A DNA stretch of 64,000 bases from Micropterix aruncella (GCA_944548615.1 OX155965.1:23087756-23151755); one strand, 5' to 3'. Counted from the first letter of the stretch, positions 34,350-45,779 are shown. A program made the numbers and translations. The notes: generated by a model not told the origin, from the sequence alone.

Positions 34350-34983
34350 TTAGGGAGTTAATGGGCCCTTGCTGAGTTGGCCACGAAGACCCATTTTGTT
34401 CAGGGTTGGTCACACTCACGGGTCAACACCTATCCGACGGCCTCCACGCATGAAGTGCGAGCCTGGGTAGGACTCTGACCCTATGGTTAGTTTCCCCTGG
34501 GAATCAACCTTCTGGCGCTCCTGGACGGTCTGCGCACCGTGCGGCGTGAGCCAATCGACTGTGCACTCTGACTAACGGTCGGGGGAGTCTAGAAGCAGTA
34601 CTGTTTCCTATAGTGCGGACCTTACGGCGACTGCTCTTGAAACGACCATCGGCTATCCGATCCTGGGTGAACAGCCGGGCAAAGGACGCTGTGGTCCGCG
34701 ATAGAGTCGGTATACACCTTTTCACCGCTTCGTAAGGGAGAGGACCGCGCAAGCGACCTCGAACTCGTAACCAATCGAGAGACTGGAGTAATCTGGTTAC
34801 AATTGGAAGTAAGGGCGTGAGCTATCTCGCGGTTAAGGCATTGGCCTCTTACGGGTTTGTGGCGGAGCTAGACGGTGGACTGTTTTGTCCAAGTCTTCTG
34901 CGCTCACTCCAAGGAGATAGAACAACTAATCGTTAAAACTTCCTGAGGTGACGGGCTCGCCCGCTGTAGTCGACAACCCTAGT
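34350..34983 (+). mobile_element. SINE-like retroposon copy C
   Basis: A 634-bp copy in sense orientation between a perfect 12-bp direct repeat TGGCGGTAAATG (34338-34349 and 34984-34995). Start AGGGAGTTAATGGGCCC; A-box-like TTGCTGAGTTGG at 34369-34380; B-box-like GGGTCAACACC at 34420-34430, 39 bases later. The 3' end has the hairpin-forming ACGGGCTCGCCCG and the terminus GTCGACAACCCTAG. There is no poly(A). The antisense 82-codon frame at 34504-34752 is not considered a gene. Confidence 0.88.
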
Positions 34984-34995
34984 TGGCGGTAAATG

Positions 34996-35340
34996 CGCGA
35001 TCGCAAAGTGATGCGCACTGTGTTCGTGGACGCGAGCAAGGTGGGACGTTGGTGGGTACGTCTCGCGCATTACGTTCGGCGTTCAGTAAACGCGAATCCA
35101 TTGCTATAGTGGGCCGAGGAGAAAACGCGCTGTTCGCGGACGCGCTCGTGGTCGCATTCGCGGTCGCGTTTGCGGTCGCGTTTGCGTTGAGTTTTCATTC
35201 GAACGTTGACATGTTCGCTCTGTTTGAATAAAAACTGCGAAACACTCGTTGTTCTCGAGTTGATGCGCGCGTCGTCTACATTTGAGCAGTTGCAGATGCG
35301 CGGAGCAGAGTTGATGCGCTAACCCAATGGATACCCATCT
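34996..35340. repeat. GC-rich segment with 12-bp tandem repeats
   Basis: Repeats of GCGGTCGCGTTT lie at about 35146-35190 within a CG-rich stretch that also has dispersed GATGCGC and GTTCGTGGACGCG words. This is probably the target in which SINE copy C inserted. No gene recognised. Confidence 0.6.
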
Positions 35341-36373
35341 TTACATATTTATACACAAGTCTCATTCATAAGACCACACTGTTTTTTTTCTCATACACTG
35401 TATATATACACACAAACACACACAAGCGTTATTTAAATATTTATTTTACGCATTGAATCGACGCCCACGAAATCTCCGCGACAATCTCCACCGCGAAATC
35501 GACGTGATGGTCCGAATCGATTTCGAGGCTGCATTTTTATGAATGGGCGTGACGTCATCAACACTTGCGCAATTTCCGTCTAGTTTTTCCTTGTCATATA
35601 TAAATACCTTCCGCGGACGTCTTGAGAGTTAATCTGACTCCTACGCCAGATCTGGATTGATTTATAAGCGATATCAATTACTGCGATACAAATCACTATG
35701 ATTTTGAACGTTGCAGCATTTGGTGCATTGTGCAAATACCAAAATGAATGACTGAATATTAGCTATACGATAGGTCAAACTGACCGTTCTCACAGCCACT
35801 AAACCAACAATATGATATAAATAAAAAGTAAAGAATAATTTTTAAAACAAGCTTTACTTTCCACCAGGGAGTTCCAGTGGCAATCTCCCGGCTCCATCTT
35901 CAGACCCACGTCATCATGTGTAATAGAAAGTTTTCAAGACAACAAAAGATACTAGCCCAAATTCGACTGTCCTACAATTTGCCGTCAGAGTTCCAGTGCC
36001 CATATCCCGGCTCCATCATCAAATCAGCTGGATGGTATAATATTGCAATGTCACCGAACTTACATTAGTATGCCAAATTTCCGCGCAGTCGGATACCACA
36101 TAGTTGAGAATTTTGAAGCGGACAACTTAAATACGGACATTGCAAGTTATTATAAAGCTTGTAAAAAGAAACGAATTTTAAAATAAAACTCTTTACTTTT
36201 CAAACGCGATTAAACGTTTAAATCTGTCATTTGTATTTTATTCCTGGTTGCAATTTAAAAAAATTGGTTATGTCACTACAACACTTTCCGGACAAGAAGC
36301 CAAGAACTTAGAGAAGGAATTTGAACGTGATGTCCCTGGGAAGAAGGTTGGGCCCGGTTGGAGCTAATGGTTT
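35341..36373. other. No recognised gene
   Basis: Partly GC-richer (35450-35620), otherwise AT-rich. GTTCCAGTG(G/C) with CCCGGCTCCAT occurs near 35871-35897 and again near 35991-36015, a short duplication. Nothing coding. Confidence 0.45.
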
Positions 36374-36991
36374 AGGGAGCTAATGGGCCCTGTTGGATTT
36401 GGCCACTAAGACCCATTCGTTCAGGGTCGGTCATACTAACGGGTCAACTTCCATCCGTCGGCCTCCACGTAGAAGAAAAAGCTACTGTAGGACGCTGTCT
36501 CCCATAGGAGTCAACCTTCGGGCGCTCATTGACGGTTTGCGCACCGTGCGGCGTCAGCCAATCGATTGTGCACTCCGACTAACAGCCGCGGGAGTCTGGG
36601 AACAGTAATGTTTCCTATAGAGCGGTGGTTATGGCAACTGCTCTTGAAACGACCATTCGGTCACCTGATCCCGGGTGAATAAGACCGGCAAAGGATGCTG
36701 TGGTCCGCGGTAGATTCGATACATACCGTTTCACCGCTAAGTAAGAAAGATGACCGCGCAAGCGACATCGATCACGTAACCAGTCGGGAGACTTGAGTAA
36801 TCTGGTTGCAACTGGTATTAAGGGCGCTAGTGTCGGCCCGCTGGGTGACTTACCTGGGTATCTCGCGGTATGGCGTTACCTTCTTACGGGCATGTGGCGG
36901 AACTTGACGGTGGACTGTTTTGTCCTAAGTCTTCTACGCTCACCTCACGGGAGACAGAAGGATCAATATCGTTAAAACTTCCTGAGGTGAC
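36374..36991 (+). mobile_element. SINE-like retroposon copy E
   Basis: Sense copy starting AGGGAGCTAATGGGCCCTG and running to CTTCCTGAGGTGAC, then lost before the usual 3' terminus. Small deletions give frame and length differences from copy C. The B-box-like GGGTCAACTTCC is present; the A-box is weaker (TTGGATTTGG). I found no flanking duplication, so it may be old or rearranged. Confidence 0.8.
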
Positions 36992-37054
36992 TGGGGACGG
37001 GGAGGACTTGGTATCTAAAGCCAAAATTCAAGAAATAAATAAATTTCCGAGTAG

Positions 37055-37578
37055 AACATAATACATACATACATAATATATAAATAAATAAATAAACTGC
37101 AAAAATAAGAAAAGCAATGGGAAGGGATAATGGAAGGGTTAGATTGTATGGTTTATATTTATTGTAAAAGCAAGTGCTTTTTTAATGATTGCTTAAAGGT
37201 GGACAGCGAGCTAGCGCCTCTAATAGTCGGAGGAAGCTGATTCGACATTCGAGCTGCACGTACGGAGAAGGAGTAGGAAGAAAAAGTGGTTTTGTGTTTT
37301 GGGATAGGTACGTAGGGTATTATTCTGACTCGATCGAAGTTGGAGACCATGACTTCCTAACCTGGTAAAAGTCTCGTTGAGGTAGGAGGGAGATGTAGGA
37401 TTGTGTGGGACATTATATAGTAGTGAAAGGATATGCAAGTTTCTTTGGTCCCGTATACGAAGCCATTGCAATTTTGTTCGGTCTCGGAAACATGGTCATA
37501 ATTCCGCAGATTGAATATGTACCTTATGAAAACGTTCTGCAGGCGCTCATCAAATAAAATATCAAATAAATAAACCAC
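37055..37578 (-). pseudogene. LINE 3' end, RT C-terminal fragment
   Basis: The minus strand contains RLQNVFIRYIFNLRNYDHVS, then a frame with RDQRNLHILSLLYNV, then TTFSSYSFSVRAARMSNQLP and STFKQSLKKHLL. This is the thumb and C-terminal region of a CR1/L2/Jockey-group ORF2, in several frames. Its 3' untranslated part at 37070-37140 matches 24380-24450, showing a shared family. Confidence 0.76.
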
Positions 37579-38473
37579 TTTTCACACCAAGAAATTTTAG
37601 TCAATTATTAAATGATGCTCTCTGTCCGACGTCGCCAAATAAAGCAAAGCTTGTGCTTGAGCGGGCATTCTATAAACATACATTCGTTGAATACGTTAAA
37701 AAATACAATAGAATGGAAAGTGCCTGAAATGCCTTAAGTGCCTGAAAGTGACCGAAGACTTAAAGTCACAGTTAAACTTGAAAAGGGTGATATTACACCC
37801 GGGTATTGATGGGGATGAGTAGTCACGCAAAAGTAAATGGTTTTATCTGATTCTATTCAAAGCCTTCTAAGTATCGTGAATGCCAATCACAGCGGCAAGC
37901 AAGCAAGCGCTCCATTAATGGCTGATGAGTCACTAGCACGCTAGCTAGTCGAATGATCTACGCTCGATGGACTAACCATGAATCACTCGTATTGCACTAG
38001 CGCCAGTGACTGCCGCGATAAACGAATGCATCTCAATTAATACCGCTAACTGAAATGCAAAACAGTGCACTGGCAATACCAAATATAGAGTTGCCGAGAT
38101 TACGCGACAAGAAATTTAAATGTGTCATAATATAGTACGCTGTGAGAACATTTTAAGTTCCAGAACCGTGGAATTATTTGGCAAAGGTAAATTATAATTT
38201 TTTCATTGGAAATTTATTACTAACTAACTAAAGCCTTGTAAGTCTTAGAACTGTAGGACTAAACAGCAAATCAAAACTATAATTGTTGCATAGGCCTTTT
38301 TTTACTAGCTGTATAATAAGGTTTATTTTGACACGTCCAGAGCGATTTTTAGCCGCAAACTGAACACGATGAAAATGTAAGTCAAAGATATATTCAAAAA
38401 GGCTAGCGAATTGCCTAACAGCAATATCCAACATATACCTAGTGGAATAGAGATATTATTCTGGGGATAACGT
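37579..38473. other. No recognised gene
   Basis: Non-repetitive within the window and without coding motifs. A region near 37900-37960 has alternating CTAGC/GCTAG words. Confidence 0.45.
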
Positions 38474-38483
38474 ATGCATATAT

Positions 38484-39155
38484 GACGACTAGGGTTGTCG
38501 ACTACAGCGGGCGAGCCCGTCACCTCAGGAAGTTTTAACGATTAGTCGTTCTATCTCCCTGGAGTGAGCGCAGAAGACTTGGACAAAACAGTCCACCGTC
38601 AAGTTCCGTCACAAACCCGTTAGAGGCCAACGCCTTAACCGCGAGATAGCCAGGAGTGTTACCCAGCGGGCTTACACTCACACCCTTACTTCCAATCGCG
38701 ACCAGATTACTCCAGTCTCTCGATTGGTTACGAGTTCGAGGTCTCTCGCTCTCCCTTACGAATTGGTGAAACGGTGTATAACGAATCTATTGCGGACCAC
38801 GGCATCCTTTGCCCGGCTGTTCACCCAGGATCGGGTAGCCGATGGTTGTTTCAAGAGCAGTCGCCGTAAGGTCCGCAACCACCCCCGCTCTATAGGAAAC
38901 AGTACTGCTTCCAGACTCCCCCGACTGTTAGTCAGAGTGCGCAATCGATTGGCTTATGCCGCACGGTGCGCAGACCGTCCAGGAGCGCCAGAAGGTTGAT
39001 TCCCAGGGGAAACTAACCATAAGGCCAGAGTCCTACCCAGGCTCGCACTTCATGCGTGGAGGCCGTCGGATAGGTGTTGAACCGTGAGTGTGACCAACCC
39101 TGAACAGAATGGGTCTTCGTGGCCAACTCAGCAAGGGCCTATTAACTCCCCTGAC
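38484..39155 (-). mobile_element. SINE-like retroposon copy D
   Basis: Sense is minus. Direct repeats ATGCATATAT flank it (38474-38483 and 39156-39165); similarity continues a few bases further with mismatches. The A-box-like motif is at 39123-39134 (minus TTGCTGAGTTGG) and the B-box at 39073-39083 reads GGTTCAACACC on the minus strand, an exact match to GGTTCRANNCC. The 3' terminus is GTCGACAACCCTAGT near 38490. Closest in sequence to copies B and C. Confidence 0.87.
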
Positions 39156-39194
39156 ATGCATATATTACAGTCTAGTTACAGTTAAAGAAAAAAA

Positions 39195-39780
39195 TGTTCT
39201 GTGGTCTAGCCTTCGTTGGACAAACGAAACGGCCTATAGCCACTCGACTGATAAAACACATAAAAGCTGTTAAAAACGTTCAGCGAGAAAAATCGGCGAT
39301 CTGCAAGCACATATTGGATGGCGGAACTAACCACTGGTTGCAATCTAAAAACCCCATTGTGCTATCCAAAGAACAATTTTATTTTCCCCGTATGATCCGG
39401 GAAGCCATTGAAATAAGATAACCCCGAACATCAATAGATATGACGGATTCAAACTCGACTACGTGAAACCCTCTTCTTAAAATTTCTCAATGCCTATCGC
39501 CAAGCTCAATGATCTAATACAGGATACAATGAGTGTTGAGTGCACGGCGGATTTTCGAAATTCGCGCGCGCCGAACCCGCCGCCCCAACACCGTTATAAT
39601 CTACGCAGTGGCGGCAGCGGTATACGGCCCACCGGCGGAACAACAAATTGACAGCTCTTCAGTCTGCCCTAGATAACGGCGGTTGCAACGTGGCCGAAAC
39701 GTCGGGTGCTACAAAAATCACGCTGTAAATTTGTTTTTATCTCATTTATAATGTCAAGCAACCACGACAGTCTTCAATTT
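39195..39780 (+). mobile_element. Penelope-like element, 3' part
   Basis: The plus strand begins inside the GIY-YIG domain: CGLAFVGQTKRPIATRLIKH, EKSAICKHILDGGTNHW, then KNPIVLSKEQFYFPRMIREA, open to 39421. The 3' end includes CTAGATAACGGCGGTTGCAA, GGCCGAAACGTCGGGTG and a stretch matching the terminal segment at 23590-23700. It is 5'-truncated and starts only 30 bases after SINE copy D. The YVG-QTKR-R-E region is better conserved than in the 22-kb copy. Confidence 0.8.
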
Positions 39781-39784
39781 CATA

Positions 39785-41356
39785 AAAAGTCAATAATTCG
39801 AATGGGTACCTACGAAACGTTATTCATCGTGATAACCTTAAAATAGCCAGTAAAAAGTTGAATAATCAAAATAGAAGCCTAATAATTGAAATAGTCATTA
39901 TTCGAATAGATATACATACTAAAAGTTAATCATCATAATATACAAAGTGGCCAGCAAAATGTCAAGTAATCAAATTAAAGCTACATTATACATTTAAAAA
40001 CTAAAAGTACACATATAGGATGAAATAAAACAACCAGATAATAAAGCTCTGCTTTTGTTAGTATTTTTGGAAATCATTGTCTCAAATTCCGATAGATTAT
40101 AGAACAGATGGCTAATAAGCATCCCTTGATAATCATTATCATTTAAATGGGTAAACATTTTAAAAAGTCATGTCCCTCGAATTCGGTCAGATCATAGAAA
40201 GGATGACCTATCAGCATTTTCTCAATTATTTAGGCTTCCTCGGTAGGTAACTGATCAAACCATAGAGTAATAAACGATTTTTTCCAAACTTATTCGTAGC
40301 CGTTTACGTATTTCTTTAACTCGTTTAGAGCTTAGAGCTCAATAAGGATACCTTTATCCTAGTGGTTCTCTTATCTTCGCTGCATATGTTCCTTTATTGA
40401 CACATTCTCTGATGCTTCATCAATTTCGACCATCTTCCCCGTAACCCCGACCGGTGTGACGCGTCACACCGATAAGGGGGTTATCAGTTGTTTGGCATCA
40501 CAAGTTGTCGCTACCACACTGACAGCCCGTGCGAAGCTGTATTGCAAATGATATAGGGACTCCCTATTTGTGCATGTCGGTTGTCAGGCGACATGTCTTT
40601 TGTCTTCGCCGGAATATTAGAATCTAACCCTTTAACTACTAACGAAATGTATACGTGGGCCTGTAATGATGTCATTTTGATATTCTAGCATAGACGTATA
40701 TAACCCTTTCAGACCTGAGATTTTCCAAAAATAGAAGACCTTGGGTCCTGAACAATTTTTTGTCTTAAAATTTGCAAAAAAGTGGTAGATCCTGGTATTC
40801 TAGTCTTAGTGAATATGAATATTGTGTTTTTTGTGGAAAATATACCTATTATTATAAAGATACCTATCGTACATCTATCATATAAACCGTACCCCCACAT
40901 TTGTTTAGGTAAGGAACTCATGATCACCCACGCAATTGTGTAGGCAGTGTCTGAAAGGATAGTGGGGCCGGGGTCCAGGAGACTTAGACCCCCCCCCCCC
41001 CCACCGCACACCAGTCAATCGAAAATGCGATTGGTTTGAATTCTGTTACTTATTGCCGTTTATTGGGATTTTACGTTTGGTTGGCATTATTGGATTGTAT
41101 GGTATGACCTTTGCGGTATCTGAGTTTCGCCCAGAACTATGCGGTACTCGAGTACTGTAACGTATGTACTTTTATGAGTACTTTTTATACAATGTACTTG
41201 TAATTGACGCATTTTAGGATGCTAAAATGTACCCGAATACCTACATCGCGGCGTTCTCGAGTACATTTCTATGTGCATACTCAAGTACATTTTCATGTAC
41301 TCGAGTATTTGATGTACCTACTCGAGTAGGTACATTTTGACATACATTGCCCTATG
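39785..41356. other. No recognised gene
   Basis: AT-rich DNA with irregular AATAATTGAAATAG-like words at 39790-39990. A 14-base C run is at 40989-41002. From 41150 to 41340 palindromic ACTCGAGTAC/GAGTACATTT words recur as a lead-in to the tandem array. Confidence 0.45.
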
Positions 41357-41905
41357 CAGTAATATTACTAAGTTTTGGCCAGTAATTCGAGCAAAATTTA
41401 GTTTTACACTGTAACCTCATCCCAAAAATAAATTTAAAAAATTTACATTCATGTAAGATTCATCACAGATCATGCCGTAAGATTAATCAGTTTTGGTCAG
41501 GAATTCGACTAAAATTTAGTTTGACACTGTAACCTCACCCAAAAAAATTAACTCAAAACATTTACATTGCCTTATGCAAAAAGATTACTAAGTTTTGGCC
41601 AGGAACTCGACCAAAATTTAGTTTGACACTGTAACGTTATCCCAAAAAATAAATTTAAATTATGTACTTTATTTTACTTTATTATTATACATTGCTCTAT
41701 ACATTGCCCTATGCAGTAAGATTACTAAGTTTGGGGTAGGAATTCGACCAAAATTTAGTTTGACGCACTGTAACTTCATCCCAAAAAATAAATTCAAAAC
41801 ATGTACATTGCCCTATGCAGTAAGATTATTAAGTTTAAGCCAGGAATTCGACAAAAATTTAGTTTTATATTGTAGCCTCATCTCAAAAAATAAAATTAAA
41901 ACTTT
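41357..41905 (+). repeat. Tandem array, about 100-137 bp units
   Basis: Five diverged units begin near 41357, 41476, 41578, 41715 and 41817. Each has GATTACTAAGTTTTGGCCAG, then AAAATTTAGTTTGACACTGT and AACCTCATCCCAAAAAATAA. Spacing varies because of AT-rich insertions. Confidence 0.8.
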
Positions 41906-42094
41906 TCCCGTGCGAAGCCGGGAAGACCAGCAAAGCTCATGATATCTTCAAATTTAACACAATATATTTTTAATAAACTGTCCTTCACATATTCAAATAT
42001 ATGAAAGATATGTTTTAACGGAAGAATTTTATAGTAAAAACACATTTTTAAACTCAAGCTTTTATTAGAGTGCTCTGTCCCGCGCCAACCCTGG

Positions 42095-42735
42095 TTGCAG
42101 CAGCCATACCATAGTGGAACTTAGAACGGGCTATCATGATTGAATGCTATACATAATTTGGTGTTCGTGCTGTTGATCTTTAAGGAATCATCTCGTTGGA
42201 AGTCAATCCTGGGTATAGCAGCCATGTCGCGGTGAAACTTAGAACGGGCTATCATAATTGAATGCGTATACAAAATTTCGTTTCTGCGCTGTTGACGTCC
42301 GTTGAGGAGTCCCCTAGTCGGGAGCCAACCCTTGGTGCAGCAGCCATGTCATGCTGAAATTTAAAACGGGTTATCATAATTGGATGCGTTGTCATCGGAA
42401 CTAAACCAACACGTAAATTTCAACTTTAAAGGATAAAAGGAAGTGGTTAAAATTGCTCTGTCCCTAGCCAACCCTGTGTGCAGCAGGCATATCATAGTGG
42501 AACTTATAACGGGCTATCATAATTAAATGCTATACAGAATTTCGTGTCTGTACTGTTGACCGTTGAGGAGTCCCCTCGTCGGGAGCCAACCCTGTGCGCA
42601 GCAGCCATATCATGGTAAAATTTAGAACGGGCTATCATATTTGAATGAGTACACAAAAGTGTGTGTCTGTGCTGTTGACCGTGGAATAGTAGCCTCGCCG
42701 GGAGCCGATACTGGGTGTATAATCAAGTTATGCTC
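42095..42735 (+). repeat. Tandem array, about 119 bp units
   Basis: Diverged units recur at 42098, 42216, 42338, 42480 and 42599, with a sixth partial one near 42719. Shared words are GCAGCAGCCATATCATAGTG, AACGGGCTATCATAATTGAA and CTGTTGACCGTTGAGGAGTC. The sequence is unrelated to the array immediately upstream. Confidence 0.8.
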
Positions 42736-42884
42736 ACCATAAAAATGCATTATCATCGGAACACCAACATGTATAATTTCAGCTTTATATGACAAGAGGA
42801 AGTGGTTCAAATTAAGCTTGCATGATTTGACCTAAACAAATTAACAAACATTGCAAGGTAAATAAAAGCATAGAGACATACATT

Positions 42885-43637
42885 CAGTGGCGAATTTGCA
42901 GTCTTGGCCGCCCTAGGCCCCATGCCATGTATCAGGTACCAGCCGCCCCTTTCTCAGCACCCATCATATATACTACATAATGAATATAATTTTTTGCCAA
43001 CTTTTATCGAAATCGATTCAACATCAGTTAAGTATAATAGCTGCCAGTTTGTCTTTTTTCGAGGATTCAGGGATAATTGCACATTTGAATAAAACATTTC
43101 AAACGGTGTTAGGTTTTATTTATTTAAATAACTAAAGGTTATTCTCATACAAGATATAATAAGTGTTTTACAATATGTTACAAAACTCGTCTGCACGTGA
43201 GCGCAGCAAAATCATTAATTAAATCTTCGCAATCCGATTTCCTTAAAAAATTAGCTTCTATGTTAAGCAAAGCAAGATCGTTTAACCTTTGCTCCGTCAT
43301 TTTTGTGCGTAAATAATTTTTAACTCGTCGCAAACAAGAAAACGATCGTTCTCCAGAACAGTTACTGTCGGGAGTAAACACACACATGCGTAGAGCAATA
43401 TCTACGTTTGGGTAAATGGTTTGAAGACCTTCAGTTCGTAACCGTTTTTTTTATTCTGCAGTGAGCGCGAAAGTGGAGGCATTCTTCTGAAAAATTGTTC
43501 TTTAGATATTTAGGAACTTTGAGTTATTTCTTGTTATCATGAGTGATTTTTTTGCCAATTTTGCCAAGATTGGCCGCCCCTAATATCTGGCCGCCCTAGG
43601 CCCGGGCCTACTGGGCGTTAGGGCAAATCCGCCACTG
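42885..43637. mobile_element. Internally deleted hAT element
   Basis: The ends are inverted: CAGTGGCGAATTTGC on the left and GCAAATCCGCCACTG on the right, each followed inward by a copy of GGCCGCCCTAGGCCC. The 8 bp outside are CATACATT and CATATTTT (6 of 8 match), consistent with the 8-bp hAT target duplication. The element is 753 bp and retains only the transposase C-terminus on the minus strand. Confidence 0.82.
43178..43545 (-). pseudogene. hAT transposase C-terminal dimerisation domain
   Basis: The minus frame is open from about 43545 to the stop at 43178-43180. Upstream it reads NFSEECLHFRAHCRIKKRLR; then GLQTIYPNVDIALRMC; then the hallmark CSGERSFSCLRRVKNYLRTK followed by MTEQRLNDLALLNIE. 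The ERSFS.LRRVKNYLR..M...RL..L..L.IE pattern is the hAT dimerisation region (ZMYM-like hAT transposases). The RNase H-like catalytic core and BED finger are absent. No stop interrupts the remaining part, which could be recent deletion or, less likely, reuse. Confidence 0.8.
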
Positions 43638-43649
43638 CATATTTTTTTA

Positions 43650-44150
43650 TTTTTTTATTTCAAATCAGTTGATAGGAGTTCCTACACTTGGTTATGTCAA
43701 AACTAATAAAAATAACAAGTATAATATTTAAATAATTACCTATTAAGGTATAAGATATGAACGTCGGTATTGCAAGGTATGATCGTTGAACATCCAAGCG
43801 CAGATTTTCTAGGTTATATAGAGGAAACAACATTTTCCAATATTTTCAATCAAAATTCTTACATAATTTCGTAAAATTTTCATGTGGACAATAGTACTAA
43901 ATAATCAAACAAATATTGGATAATTTAACAAATTATCATACGGAAAGATAGTTTAAAGAAAAAACACAAATACAAACAAATCAGTAATAATAATTATAGT
44001 CAATAGCCAATAGTTAGAAGAAGAAAAAAACGCAATTGTAAAATAGTCAATAATAGAAAGAATAAGGAATAATAATATTCAAGTATAATAGTCAATAATA
44101 GAGCTGCGAAAAATTGATATTGTCGAAATCCTCAATGCTATAAATGGGAT
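43650..44150 (+). repeat. AT-rich dispersed repeat, pair with 45780-46205
   Basis: Shared order of words: TTTATTTCAAATCAGTTGAT-like start, GGAATCCCTA/GGAGTTCCTA with a CTTGGTTAT segment, ATTGGATAATTT..ACAAATTAT, and a tail rich in AATAATAGAAAGAATAA ending in GAAAA(A/T)..GATATTGT. Diverged. No coding capacity. Confidence 0.6.
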
Positions 44151-45368
44151 TTTTAGTCAAAATACCCTGTACCTTTTTCTTACATTCAATGCAAAGAGAG
44201 TCATGCATCGAGATTCATGATTTCACAATGCATCAGCCGCTACTTCTGCCATGTTTCCACTCTCCAATCTGGCCAAACAATTTTGCAACGGTTCCTATAT
44301 AACGCGCGGTCGCTTTCGCAGCGGACTCGCCGAAAAGCCCACTTTCCTTATAAGGTCATCCCTTTTTTCGAAGCGGGGGCCTTACGAAAGTAAAAGAAGT
44401 GTAATTGGACATGTTAAATTGTCGGGGATTGTGATCAAATCACAATGTATGCGCGGTGAAGCCCCAACCAATCGTGCCGTACCCACCCGGCCCACCGCGC
44501 TTAAATCATTCCTTATAGGTAAGATACACAGCACTTACGAGGCAATAATTAATTAAAGCTGCGCTGAGAGTCTGGCGAGGTAACACGAAATCGAAGCGAT
44601 CCCGGAAAACGTAGATAGATAGTTTTTAGATTTGTCTATGGTCGCTTGGTTTTATTTTTCCGGCTTACCAACCGACGAGGAGGAAAAGTATTATGAACGG
44701 CCAATTTTTTTTCGTGATGGAAATATTTAATTTCGAGCTAATATTTCATTATCCCCTAAGCCGGTTAGACTATTTCCAGGTGTATTCCTCCACGATAGCG
44801 CCCAAATTTGTTATGCAGGCATCATTTGGTCATGGCAAGAGTGGAAAAGTGGTCAAAATCGGGGAGCGCACTAGTCATATATCATCCTCGAAATATTGGA
44901 CTTGAGACTTGAAATTTAGTACACAGATGCCTGGGTAGGCCGAAATGACATTGTGAAATTTTGGTTGAAATATCTCATATACAAGCTGCACTAATAATAT
45001 TGAAATTCCGCCTTACATTTTAATGCCGCCCGATGCTAGCCGAGAAACGAACCGCGCCGCCCGAGGCGGTTGTCTAATGAATCCTAAACCAGTTCGTTCG
45101 CCTACCGAGAGAGAGCGCTCATCGATTTTATTTATGAAATTAATATTCAGATGAAATCAGTCCTTGGCTATTTACCGGGAAAAGTCTTGGAGTCAACACA
45201 ACCGATTTTTTTATTACGTACGATACGAGCACGTATGATCAGTTTAGGTTTATTAAGTCAGATTTTTTAATTTGAAATATTGTTTTTTAAAAACAAGGAA
45301 ATTTTGATTATGTCGAATTTAAGTTGGATAGAAGAATGTCTAAAAATAAAGAGGAAAATATACAAGGA
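44151..45368. other. No recognised gene
   Basis: Includes a GC-richer part (44230-44620) with a 101-codon plus frame (44251-44556) lacking recognisable motifs. No repeats shared with the rest of the window. Confidence 0.4.
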
Positions 45369-45535
45369 ATCATTAATGAATTAAAGTATACAGTCTAAAT
45401 TATACAAATCAAACACCAAAAATTCGGTGTTTCGTTGGCCGTTTCCTAATAATCATTAATGAATTAAAGTATATAGTCTAAAATATAAATTATACTAATC
45501 AAACACCAAAAAATCGGTGTTTCGTTGGCTGTTAC
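45369..45535 (+). repeat. Tandem duplication of about 82 bp
   Basis: AATCATTAATGAATTAAAGT, then AAATCAAACACCAAAAA, then TCGGTGTTTCGTTGGC appear twice in succession with few differences. Confidence 0.85.
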
Positions 45536-45779
45536 TGTGGTACTATTGGTGCATTTTTCTCCGTAAACGGAAAGAGTTGTTCCCAACCATGCCACGAAGA
45601 AAATTGCACGCATACAAGAAAGGATAGTATCCGTACTGCTTGAGGCCGAATAGGGATCTCAGAAATCTTTTTTGTATTATACTTTCCTGCATCAGAGTAA
45701 GCTCCTCCTGTGGATTCTTGACTGACTTGAATGGCTTAATTGATTTCTATCTTGCTCCTCAATATCAAGCCTTATAGCA

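Noticed and set aside
34350..34983. Possibility that the SINE-like family is a DNA transposon or LTR fragment.
   Set aside because: No terminal inverted repeats or TG..CA ends were seen, and flanking duplications are 10-14 bp and differ at each site.
34810..34990. tRNA-like reading of the 3' third of the SINE-like family (TATCTCGCGGTTAAGGCGTTGG as an A box).
   Set aside because: The nearest T-arm-like sequence (GGGTTCGCCCG) is more than 100 bases away and the better-spaced A/B pair lies at the 5' end.
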